Below, piece after piece: positions 1 through 6,739 of a stretch of DNA of 8,114 bases; the stretch's first letter is position 1; the number at the start of each line of letters is the position of its first letter. This DNA is from Bacillota bacterium. Its GTDB lineage: Bacteria > Bacillota_E > Sulfobacillia > Sulfobacillales > Sulfobacillaceae. The notes under the pieces were generated by a model that had not been told where the DNA came from, searched no databases, and saw nothing but the letters and a program-made list of their open reading frames with translations. The translations under genes were made by a program, and so were the position numbers. The stretch is from contig JAKAAL010000152.1 of NCBI GenBank assembly GCA_021802375.1, forward strand, positions 1-8,114. Reading direction: 5' to 3'.

Positions 1-35
1 ATGGATGCGAAGGGCGGCTTGATGATGATGGTGAT

Positions 36-40
36 GGAGG
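36..40 (+). promoter_or_regulatory. Ribosome binding site of the GH31 gene
   Basis: GGAGG lies seven bases before the GTG at 48. This supports that GTG over an in-frame extension running off the left edge. Confidence 0.6.
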
Positions 41-47
41 CAACGTC

Positions 48-1595
48 GTGGCAAAAGAACCCATAATCTTCGAGTCCCTGCCGGGGGAACTGTGGTGGGG
101 CGGCGGGTCCCACTATGGGACCATGATGCCGTTTGGCAAGACTAAGACGTCGATCAATCTTCTGGGCGATTTGGGTGGGAACCAAGGGGCTCCCCTGTTC
201 CTCTCCAATCGAGGTCGCTATCTCTGGTCCGATGACCCCTACGCGATTACGTTCGACCAAGGGCGGATTTGTGTCTCACCAGCCAAGGGGAAGGTCTTTT
301 TGGAGGAGGGCCACTCTAATCTCAGGGGGGCCTACCGCCACGCCTCCCAGACGTTCTTTGCACCCTCCGGGAGACGTCCGCCGGAGGCATTTTTCAAGAC
401 CCCGCAATACAATACCTGGATCGAGATGGGCTACGAGCCGACGGCCAGCAAAGTCATTGCCTATGCCCACCATATCCTTGCCCATGGATTTCCGGCGGGG
501 GTATTGATGATCGACGACAACTGGCAGGAGGACTACGGATCGTGGGATTTCCACCCTGGACGCTTTCCCGATCCCGCGGCGATGGTCCGCGAACTCCATG
601 CTCTAGGGTTTTCGGTGATGCTTTGGATGTGCCCCTTCATCAGCGCCGACAGCCAAACCTTCCGAACGTTGCGCGGACAGGGACTTTTGGTCAAGGACGT
701 CAGCGGGGATGCCGCGATTCGCGCATGGTGGAACGGCTACAGTGCGGTACTGGATGGTTCGCATCCAAAGGCCGTTGCTTGGCTGCATGAACGGCTTTAC
801 GGCTTGATGGACCGCTATGGGATCGATGGCTTCAAGATGGATGCCGGCGATCCCGAATACTATCGAGCCGAGGACAGCACTTATGGCCACGTCACGCCGG
901 TCGAACAGTGCCGGCTCTGGTCGAACATCGGAGTCGATTACCCGTTCAACGAGTTTCGGGCCAGTTGGCGCATGGGAGGCCAGCCGTTAGTTCAGCGCTT
1001 GCGCGATAAGCGCCATAGTTGGGACGAAGACGGGCTCAACACCTTGATTCCCAATGGATTGGCGCAGGGACTTTTGGGATATGCCTTTAATTGCCCGGAT
1101 ATGGTGGGCGGAGGCCTGGAGGGCGACTTTGCTTCGCCGGATTTTCAGTTCGATCAAGATCTTTTCATCCGCTATGCCCAATGTTCCGCGTTGTTTCCCA
1201 TGATGCAATTTTCCATTGCCCCCTGGCGGGTGCTGGACCCGGATCGCTTAGCACTCTGCCTGAACATGGTTCGACTCCACGTCAGCATGGCCGACGAACT
1301 GCTCGCCCTGGCAAATGCCGCCGCGAGCGATGGTGAGCCCATCATGCGTCATCTAAGTTATGCATACCCCGACCAAGCCTATGACGAGGTACGCGATCAG
1401 TTCATGCTGGGCGAAGGCATCTTGGTGGCGCCGGTTTTGGAACGTGGAAGCGAACGGCGTCGTGTGGTCTTTCCGCCCGGGCGATGGCGTGGCGACGACG
1501 CAAGCGAAGTAGAAGGGCCAACCACCATGGAAGTTGCGGCGCCGTTATCGAGACTGCCCTGGTATCGCCTGGTGCATTCGGCTACGCTTGGCTAA
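48..1595 (+). CDS. GH31 family glycosidase, MYORG / alpha-galactosidase-like
   Basis: A retaining alpha-glycosidase of family GH31, probably cytoplasmic because no signal peptide is visible. It has a short N-terminal beta region with GELWWGGG and a GDLGGNQGAPLFLSNRGRYLW-like stretch (about residues 14-60), a catalytic barrel (about 115-400) with MIDDNW near 155, and a C-terminal beta region. The motif GFKMDAGD places the likely nucleophile at Asp265. RLRDK places a candidate acid/base at Asp320. The 55-residue spacing resembles the pair in human MYORG, and the following GLLGYAFNCPDMVGGG also resembles that branch. From family knowledge, this branch includes alpha-galactosidases, so galactoside hydrolysis is likelier than alpha-glucosidase or xylosidase activity, but the substrate is not proven. 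The GTG start at 48 has GGAGG seven bases upstream. The frame stays open to the window edge, so a longer N-terminus cannot be excluded. At 515 residues it is shorter than many GH31 enzymes. Confidence 0.88.
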   Translation: MAKEPIIFESLPGELWWGGGSHYGTMMPFGKTKTSINLLGDLGGNQGAPLFLSNRGRYLWSDDPYAITFDQGRICVSPAKGKVFLEEGHSNLRGAYRHASQTFFAPSGRRPPEAFFKTPQYNTWIEMGYEPTASKVIAYAHHILAHGFPAGVLMIDDNWQEDYGSWDFHPGRFPDPAAMVRELHALGFSVMLWMCPFISADSQTFRTLRGQGLLVKDVSGDAAIRAWWNGYSAVLDGSHPKAVAWLHERLYGLMDRYGIDGFKMDAGDPEYYRAEDSTYGHVTPVEQCRLWSNIGVDYPFNEFRASWRMGGQPLVQRLRDKRHSWDEDGLNTLIPNGLAQGLLGYAFNCPDMVGGGLEGDFASPDFQFDQDLFIRYAQCSALFPMMQFSIAPWRVLDPDRLALCLNMVRLHVSMADELLALANAAASDGEPIMRHLSYAYPDQAYDEVRDQFMLGEGILVAPVLERGSERRRVVFPPGRWRGDDASEVEGPTTMEVAAPLSRLPWYRLVHSATLG

Positions 1596-1599
1596 GGCG

Positions 1600-1620
1600 A
1601 AAACACGACCCTCGCGTTTT
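1600..1620. terminator. Weak bidirectional terminator-like hairpin after GH31
   Basis: Four bases after the GH31 stop codon, AAAACACG pairs with CGCGTTTT around a five-base loop, with one mismatch. The A-rich and T-rich sides look like a small bidirectional terminator. The stem is short and only partly GC-rich, so this is tentative. Confidence 0.22.
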
Positions 1621-1742
1621 GGCTACGCTCAAGTCGGAGCACGAGATGAACGGGTGGGTTGTTGGCACCATTGGCTTCTGGCCGATCCCTTGGACAGGGA
1701 ACCCGTGTACGGACCTCATCACGGTAGTGTGCGGAATTGGAC

Positions 1743-1770
1743 AAAAAATCGGTCCGAGCCGGGAGGCTCG
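1743..1770 (-). terminator. Rho-independent terminator-like hairpin (minus strand)
   Basis: Read on the minus strand, CGAGCC and GGCTCG form a perfect six-pair GC-rich stem with a four-base loop (1755-1770). Five bases later comes a run of six T (1743-1748 on the opposite strand). It lies downstream of the decayed minus-strand gene and may be its original terminator. Confidence 0.5.
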
Positions 1771-1799
1771 AAGAATGAGATGCCGGGATTGGACGGTAT

Positions 1800-2600
1800 T
1801 CATGCGGCCTGAGCGCTTCCACGGTAGGACGCGTTAAGCCCGTTACGCGGACCATCTTCTCAACATAATCGCCATCGGCCACCATGGCTCGATCGACTCG
1901 TTCGATGCCTTGGCTTTTCACGTGATCGACAATTTTGGACACTTTGCTCAACTCCCTTTCCAAAAGGCGCATCTCCTCATCGGTTGATGTCCGCTTGGAT
2001 AACGCTAGGACAGCAGCCGCGACGAGGTCGGCCTGTCGGCCGAGAGTACGTTCTGAATCAAGTTCAGCGCCTGGCTAAAGAGGATCCGTCGATTATCCGT
2101 CTGCATTCCAAAAGCTAAAGCCAGCCGCACGCGACCTGCCGGGTTCCATGCCTGTGCCGCTCGGTGGGTCGCCACGACGTCCAAGGCTTTTTGCTTGAAA
2201 GTGCCGCAAAAACACGTTTTCCACCCAATACCGAATCGAACCAAGATCTAAAGGGTCGGGAGCCGACGCCACTCGGGGCCGCATAGAGAACCACGATGCG
2301 GATCCTGGGAGACCGGTACTTCGCGCAATGCCAAGCGTTCAAAGAGTCCCAAATCGAGGGGTTGTTGCAACGCCTCCTGCAGCGCGTGCCCAACAGCCTG
2401 CACGAGCGGATTACGCGGACGTTGTCCGTAGGACTATTGAAAACGGCATAAGCCTTGACACGCACGCGATTCAGGATCATGTGACGCTTGGAAAGTTGCG
2501 TGGCTAAGATGAACATCGCAAACATGAAGCCGTTCCATGTGACCTCAGCAGCACCCTCTTTTCAGGGAGTAAGCCACCCTAGGCGTCGAAGCCGCTCACA
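1800..2600 (-). pseudogene. Decayed minus-strand gene, family unknown
   Basis: The minus strand reads as protein-like segments that jump between frames, as in a gene with accumulated lesions. In order: a segment with ERLRRLGWLTP ending at a TGA (2562-2564); then MFAMFILATQLSKRHMIL continuing to about 2440; then a segment with HALQEALQQPLDLGLFERL in another frame; then IRYWVENVFLRHFQAK; then AGRVRLALAFGMQTDNRRIL; and finally LGRQADLVAAAVLALSKR, running into DEEMRLLERELSKV and VEKMVRVTGLTRPTVEAL. At least four frame changes or stops separate these pieces, so no intact product can be made. I do not recognise the family. The setting among transposon remnants suggests an old mobile-element or cargo gene, which is inference. 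A terminator-like hairpin at 1743-1770 faces the same way. The exact ends are uncertain. Confidence 0.45.
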
Positions 2601-2604
2601 TTGT

Positions 2605-3107
2605 AGCAAACGTTAGGGAACTATGGGCCAAAAGTTCGGACCGTATCGACTGTCGTCCAAAGGATCCGCGCCTAGTCCAATCCACCTCGCCGTCCGGTCG
2701 CCTACATCGGGAAACCGCTACGCTGGTTTGCCGCACAGGAGTCGTTCGGCACGAAAGAGAGGAAAGAATAAAGGTTATGGGCCATCTGTGGTTGGAATGT
2801 CCCTTTCTCAGTGCAAGCCAGCGTTATCGGCCGTCGGGACTCAGATTGAAATAGGGGGGTCTTTATGCGAAGATTCTCGCGATCGCTGAGGTTGGACGAC
2901 CGTGGAAGAGGGACCCGTACGGGATGGGGCATGAGCCCGCTGATCGGCCACGGCACGGTCAGGATTCGCGCGGCGGATTGCAGGCGGGGACCACAAATAT
3001 TTTGGTCACCATCAATGACTCAAGGGCAGGAGCGATGGTACGAACGCCCGCGTCAACGCATGAACACCGTTATCTAGCGGTCTCTCACGAGTTCGGTTGG
3101 AGGGGGA
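2605..3107. other. Gene-poor stretch, possible transposase N-terminal debris
   Basis: About 500 bases with no ORF that has both a good start and RBS. On the plus strand, one frame from about 2871 reads AKILAIAEVGRPWKRDPYG and stays open to 3193. The string resembles the basic N-terminal region of some IS transposases, but it overlaps the opposite-strand membrane gene at its end and no catalytic motif follows. I regard it as possible debris, not a gene. Confidence 0.25.
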
Positions 3108-3626
3108 TCAGGATTCCAGTATTTCGCGTACGTGCTGAATTCGACGGAACAACCAAAGTTCCGTCGAAGACTGCAGAAGCACACCGCAACTAGCCACGAT
3201 CAACGAATCCATGTCCGTGAATGGCACTTTCCCCTTGATGATGCTGCTCACATTGAAGACTATCGCTAATGCGACGACGCTGGTCCATTGGACGTTTCTC
3301 TTATTCCAGCGACCCCATACTTGAGCAGCATTGAACACCGTATCCCGATATGCGTGCAGTTCGGACACGGTCCCTACACGAAGAATCCGGCGGATTTCCG
3401 GAGAGAACCCCGAAGGCTTTGAATCGGAAGAAATCGTAACAAACCAGCGATGACCTGGCAGCGGATAAACCCATACGGAAAAGGTGCCCCAGGCGATGAA
3501 CACTCCCACGAGAATGAGTCCTCCCACCACACGCTCAACACCAAACAAAGCCAAGCAATATCCTATAACCCCGCTTAACACGAAGCCCAGTCCCAGCGCA
3601 TTGAATTGGTCGACCCATCGGCCCAC
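3108..3626 (-). CDS. Small integral membrane protein, function unknown
   Basis: A 172-residue protein with four likely membrane segments: about residues 9-29, 33-54, 113-131 and 139-160. The second is rich in Trp, Gly and Val. A soluble loop of about 57 residues (55-111) carries many basic residues and includes FSPEIRRILRVGTVSELHAY. The C-terminus is short and charged (RRIQHVREILES). It starts at a GTG with GGAGG seven bases upstream (3634-3638 on the minus strand), which strongly supports translation. I do not recognise the family, and no enzymatic motif is visible. It stands alone between decayed sequences, with no convincing operon partner. An 11-bp perfect inverted repeat lies within its 3' coding part. 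Function cannot be inferred from this neighbourhood. Confidence 0.7.
   Translation of the reverse strand: MGRWVDQFNALGLGFVLSGVIGYCLALFGVERVVGGLILVGVFIAWGTFSVWVYPLPGHRWFVTISSDSKPSGFSPEIRRILRVGTVSELHAYRDTVFNAAQVWGRWNKRNVQWTSVVALAIVFNVSSIIKGKVPFTDMDSLIVASCGVLLQSSTELWLFRRIQHVREILES
3140..3168. repeat. Perfect 11-bp inverted repeat, 7-base loop
   Basis: TTCGACGGAAC at 3140-3150 is exactly complementary to GTTCCGTCGAA at 3158-3168, with loop AACCAAA. It lies inside the last 20 codons of the membrane protein gene. No T-run follows on either strand, so it is not a standard terminator. It could be an mRNA-stabilising hairpin, a protein site or chance. Confidence 0.6.
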
Positions 3627-3633
3627 TCAAACA

Positions 3634-3638
3634 CCTCC
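3634..3638 (-). promoter_or_regulatory. Ribosome binding site of the membrane protein gene
   Basis: On the minus strand GGAGG sits seven bases before the GTG start at 3626. It is the main evidence for that start. Confidence 0.6.
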
Positions 3639-3822
3639 ACAGGGATTTCGTCGAGAGAGCCGGCTTCTCACCGACCCGTCCATCATGCACCTAACCGATG
3701 GTTAAAGCCTTTAGTGCACGAGCTTTTAATCCTTTTAGCGATACACGGCGTCCCCGTTAGTTCAGGGCAAATCCCCTGGCCCGGATTCTCGTTGCCCAAT
3801 AGTCGAGAGTACGTATTATTGG

Positions 3823-3840
3823 AGGAGGTTGCCGCCTCCT
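3823..3840. repeat. Small hairpin after the 3846-4244 frame
   Basis: AGGAGG (3823-3828) pairs with CCTCCT (3835-3840) around six bases. It starts five bases past the stop of the minus-strand frame ending at 3846. There is no downstream T-run, so it is a weak terminator candidate at best. Confidence 0.25.
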
Positions 3841-3845
3841 GGAAA

Positions 3846-4244
3846 CTAGTCCCCTTTGCGTGGCAACGCTTTCAGTATACCGATTCGAGATCCCACTATA
3901 TCAGAGGACGATTCCGAAACTTTGAAAACTGCCCTGAAGTGCATAAAGATGCCCATCCCTAGGCGAATGATCCAACCACGTTTTGCACCATACCACCGAT
4001 CGTTTCCAAAACTCATTGGCAAAACGGCGTGGATTAGGCCTTCGGAATAATTCTCTGTATGGTTCAAAATACGGGTGGGCCACCTGAATTGGAGGGACCT
4101 TGATGCACAAGCGCCGGTTAGTAATCGAGCATAAGTTTCTGATACATCGACATGCACGTTGCTCCTGACCCACGTGAAGACATCGGATAGACAGGCGACG
4201 AAGAGGGCTGTCATCATCGTGCCAGGGGTGTGCCGAGTATGCAA
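3846..4244 (-). CDS. Doubtful hypothetical protein
   Basis: An open frame of up to 132 codons with a TTG start, or an ATG about nine codons in; no good RBS is seen for either. The C-terminal half reads naturally, with one hydrophobic patch (GWIIRLGMGIFMHFRAVF) and a basic tail ending LPRKGD. A small hairpin (3823-3840) lies a few bases beyond the stop, which mildly supports a real gene end. However, an overlapping minus-strand frame also gives protein-like sequence (AHPYFEPYRELFRRPNP), so this may be a frameshifted remnant or chance. I do not recognise a family. Confidence 0.28.
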   Translation of the reverse strand: MHTRHTPGTMMTALFVACLSDVFTWVRSNVHVDVSETYARLLTGACASRSLQFRWPTRILNHTENYSEGLIHAVLPMSFGNDRWYGAKRGWIIRLGMGIFMHFRAVFKVSESSSDIVGSRIGILKALPRKGD

Positions 4245-4260
4245 GGGTCGGAGGTTCGGG

Positions 4261-4293
4261 TGCTCTATCCGTAATGTGGCGTGCTAGGTTATG
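4261..4293 (+). repeat. Left inverted repeat of the 4261-4608 unit
   Basis: Pairs with 4576-4608. The 23-base core has one mismatch, at 4282. The outer ten bases are less conserved. Confidence 0.55.
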
Positions 4294-4575
4294 GTGAGTT
4301 TGTGGCCGCTATCCCAATTCTTGCGCGGAAAACGCCGGATAACTCTCCCCATAATAAGTCTCGGTGGATAGGTCGCGACATTCTCCAGCAGCCAGGAATC
4401 GGTGCGCGAACGGCGGGTTTCGGTATCCAAATGAACCGCAGAGGTCGGCAACCCGCTCATTTCATCCGATAACCACGGCACCGGTGCGTATTGTGAACCG
4501 ATCCCGAGGTAGGTGTTATGGGAATCCCTAAGGAATAGTCGCACGGCGGGGCATCGCGTATTCGATCATTCTCCA

Positions 4576-4608
4576 CATAACCTAGCGCGCCACATTACAA
4601 AGGGAGCA
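4576..4608 (-). repeat. Right inverted repeat of the 4261-4608 unit
   Basis: Reverse-complement partner of 4261-4293. It overlaps the first codons of the open plus-strand frame of the transposase remnant. Confidence 0.55.
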
Positions 4609-4966
4609 TCTCCCGATAATCGGCTGGGCACGGACGGTCCAGCGGGGCCGCCGGCATTCCGATAACTGGGGCACCACAGCCCAGACGGGCTGGCTGTGAA
4701 CCACGTTGGGACCCTCTGCATCGGCCGAGGCGGTGTATGGGATGATGCATCATCGCTGGAACTGGCAAGCGTGCACCTTTCATCAAGGCAAAACGACATG
4801 GCAACTTCCGCCTTGTTTTGGCCAGGATCCAGCTATCATGGAAGCGTTAGTCGGGGCGCAACTCGTGGCGGTGACGCTCTGGAACTGGTGGACCGAGCGC
4901 AAGGTCGAACCATTTGTTGCCATGGTGTTCCGCCACCAAACCAGCGGATCTTCGCCGGCTTGTTGA
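4586..4966 (+). pseudogene. C-terminal remnant of an IS4-type DDE transposase
   Basis: In one plus-strand frame, open from 4586, the sequence reads a degraded lead-in, then TGWL, an in-frame TGA (4697-4699), then TTLGPSASAEAVYGMMHHRW, NWQACTFHQGKTTW, CFGQDP and a hydrophobic tail (LVGAQLVAVTLWNWW) before the stop at 4964-4966. This follows the usual C-terminal layout of IS4-type transposases: a TTL segment, the SAEAVY helix, then RWxIE carrying the catalytic Glu, FxxLKxxW and a hydrophobic helix. Here the Glu position is Gln (CAA at 4766-4768). The front of the gene, with the first two catalytic Asp residues, is absent and an internal stop is present, so the copy is dead. Family placement rests on motif memory only. 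Confidence 0.6.
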
Positions 4967-5013
4967 ACACTGGGCCCGGGCCGTCAGGAGTTTCTGGGGC
5001 ACGTGCGCCATTC

Positions 5014-5042
5014 TTGCCACGGCATGGTAAAAGAGGTAAGGT
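5014..5042 (+). promoter_or_regulatory. Possible sigma70-type promoter for the GGT-lpd operon
   Basis: TTGCCA (5014-5019) and TAAGGT (5037-5042) are separated by 17 bases and lie about 40 bases before the gene. The -35 box is good and the -10 box poor, so this is a weak prediction. Confidence 0.25.
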
Positions 5043-5082
5043 TAAAACGGTTTAGGATGAAAAGAGCGGATTCGTTGGAGGA

Positions 5083-6717
5083 GTGTGGCGCGACTCGATG
5101 GCCGAAGGAACTCCGTGGCTGACATCGAACGTTTGGGCTCGCCGAGGCATGGTGGCCACTGGCCACCCGATGGCGAGCCAGGCGGGATTGGCGGTTTTGC
5201 ATCTCGGGGGGAACGCCGTCGACGCGGCGGTTGCATCTGCTCTAGTCACTGCCGTGGTAATGCCCCAAATGTGCGGTCTCGGTGGCGACTGTTTTGTACT
5301 GTATAGCGATCCTTCAGGTACGGTCCACTCCATCGTGGGCAGCGGGGCCCTTCCTTTATCGTTTCCCGAGTCCCTGCTCCACGCGACCTCGAAGGCGTTG
5401 CTTCCCCTTCGAGGAGGGGCTTCGGTAGCTGTTCCCGGGGCGCTTGATGCCTATCAATTGTTGCACCAGCGCTTTGGTCGACTGACCTGGGCAGATGTGG
5501 TCTATCCTGCCGTGAGCTTAGCGCGCGACGGGTTTGCCGTTGACGTTGGCTTGTCTCAAGATCTTCGGGATAACCAGGAAGAGCTCATGCAGGATGGGGC
5601 GGCAGCAGCCCGATTCTTTCCTCAAGATCGGCCGCTTGCGCCTGGAGAAATCCTAGTCCAGCCGGAATTGGCGGAGTGGTTGAAAGAGATCTTAGAGGCG
5701 GGATCGTCGTGCTTTTACCAGGGCCCGATGGCTGAGGCCGTGGCTCAGGCGGTGCATGCGGCCGGAGGGTTTCTTTCGGCTGACGACTTGAAGGCGTATC
5801 GCGCCCAGACCGAACCGCCACTAGCGATGGAGGTAGGGGGCTTTACGGTGTTTGCTTCCCCGCTCCCCTCGGCGGGTATAATCCTGCTTGAAGCGCTGGC
5901 CATTGTAGGGCGAGGGGGATTTTCGGCCGATTGGCGGGAGGATCCCGAAAAGGTTCATCAGGTGATTGAAGCCCTTCGCTGGAGTTTTTACGATCGGCGC
6001 GCGCGGCTGGGCGATCCCGACTTTACGAGCTTTCGCGCGGAGACGCTGATTGATCCGATGCATATTGACCGCAGATGGGCAAAGATCGGTTGGCAAAAGG
6101 CCAACCTGCCCATGGAACCCCAAGATTTAGCGCCAGAGGGGGATACCACTTCGCTGGTAGCGGTCGACCAGGACGGAGGATCGGTGAGCCTGATACACAG
6201 TCTTGGCTTAGCGTTTGGCTCCCAAGTGTACGTCAGCCGGGGAGGATTTTTTCTTAACAACCGCGCCGGGCGTTCATTCAACTTGATTCCCGGACATCCT
6301 AACCAGGCCTTGCCTGGTAAACGGCCTATGCATACACTGAATACCTATTTGGTGCAAGAATCCGGGCGTACGCTGCTGGTGGGCAATACTCCAGGCGGCG
6401 ACGGCCAGCCTCAATGGAATCTTACCATTCTGATGGATTTGTTATGGGGGGGACGTTCTCCGGCTGAAGCGGTAGCCATGCCGCGCTTGACCGTGTTGCC
6501 AGCAACTGATGCACACACCCTAAACGATCGAGAACAGGTGCAAGTGGAATCAAGATTTAGTCCGCGGGTGTGGAACGAGCTTGGTCGACGCGGCCACGTG
6601 GTGCAGGTGATTGGTCCCTACGCTGGCGGAGGCTCGGTGCAAGTCATCCGGCGTGTCGGGGAGGGACTTGTGGGAGCCTCGGATCCACGGGCGTCGGGTC
6701 AAACGATAGGATTTTAA
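5083..6717 (+). CDS. Gamma-glutamyltransferase-like Ntn-hydrolase (YwrD-like proenzyme)
   Basis: A self-cleaving N-terminal-nucleophile hydrolase of the gamma-glutamyltransferase superfamily, expected to split before Thr355 (in GDTTSLVAVD) into a large subunit and one of about 190 residues. Visible family parts are GMVATGHPMASQAG and GGNAVDAAVASALV near the N-terminus, CGLGGDCF, SVAVPGALDAY, PGKRPMHTLNTYLV, and TPGGDGQPQ (436-444), whose Gly438-Gly439 should form the oxyanion hole. GDGQPQ suggests the YwrD-type branch rather than classical glutathione-cleaving enzymes. The position that usually holds the substrate-binding Arg (GSGR) is Ala89 (GSGALP), and NNRAGRSF replaces the classical NNQMDDFS, so gamma-glutamyl specificity is uncertain. 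No signal peptide is seen, so it is probably cytoplasmic. The start is ambiguous: GTG 5083 directly abuts GGAGGA, whereas ATG 5098 lies 16 bases beyond GGAGG. The next gene follows after 22 bases. Confidence 0.88.
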   Translation: MWRDSMAEGTPWLTSNVWARRGMVATGHPMASQAGLAVLHLGGNAVDAAVASALVTAVVMPQMCGLGGDCFVLYSDPSGTVHSIVGSGALPLSFPESLLHATSKALLPLRGGASVAVPGALDAYQLLHQRFGRLTWADVVYPAVSLARDGFAVDVGLSQDLRDNQEELMQDGAAAARFFPQDRPLAPGEILVQPELAEWLKEILEAGSSCFYQGPMAEAVAQAVHAAGGFLSADDLKAYRAQTEPPLAMEVGGFTVFASPLPSAGIILLEALAIVGRGGFSADWREDPEKVHQVIEALRWSFYDRRARLGDPDFTSFRAETLIDPMHIDRRWAKIGWQKANLPMEPQDLAPEGDTTSLVAVDQDGGSVSLIHSLGLAFGSQVYVSRGGFFLNNRAGRSFNLIPGHPNQALPGKRPMHTLNTYLVQESGRTLLVGNTPGGDGQPQWNLTILMDLLWGGRSPAEAVAMPRLTVLPATDAHTLNDREQVQVESRFSPRVWNELGRRGHVVQVIGPYAGGGSVQVIRRVGEGLVGASDPRASGQTIGF

Positions 6718-6724
6718 GGCAAGC

Positions 6725-6732
6725 GGGGAGGA
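6725..6732 (+). promoter_or_regulatory. Ribosome binding site of dihydrolipoyl dehydrogenase
   Basis: GGGGAGGA lies in the 22-base gap after the GGT-like gene, with its GGAGG core eight bases before the ATG at 6740. Such close spacing suggests co-transcription. Confidence 0.65.
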
Positions 6733-6739
6733 CTTAGCG

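Larger units (their letters stand above)
4261..4608. mobile_element. ~348-bp unit bounded by imperfect inverted repeats (MITE-like)
   Basis: The ends are inverted copies. Positions 4271-4293 match the reverse complement of 4576-4598 at 22 of 23 positions, with core GTAATGTGGCG and GCTAGGTTATG. Weaker similarity starting with TGCTC extends both ends to 4261 and 4608. The interior is too short for a complete transposase. It holds an 86-codon minus-strand frame (4284-4544, GTG start, no clear RBS) whose stop codon lies in the left repeat. It includes SDEMSGLPTSAVHLDTETRR and is not recognised. No clear target-site duplication is visible. The right repeat abuts a transposase remnant. This may be a non-autonomous element or a deleted insertion sequence. 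Confidence 0.42.

Noticed and set aside
276..890. Minus-strand frames inside GH31
   Set aside because: Shadow frames opposite a gene with clear catalytic motifs.
1580..1629. Nine-base direct repeat GGCTACGCT at 1580 and 1621
   Set aside because: Too short and low in information; probably chance, with no element-like sequence between the copies.
1484..1837. Plus-strand frame overlapping the GH31 3' end
   Set aside because: Overlaps the conserved end of GH31 out of frame, has no RBS and shows no recognisable sequence.
3606..3962. 118-codon plus-strand frame
   Set aside because: Overlaps the start and RBS of the membrane protein gene, lacks its own RBS and has low-complexity, non-protein-like composition in the first part.
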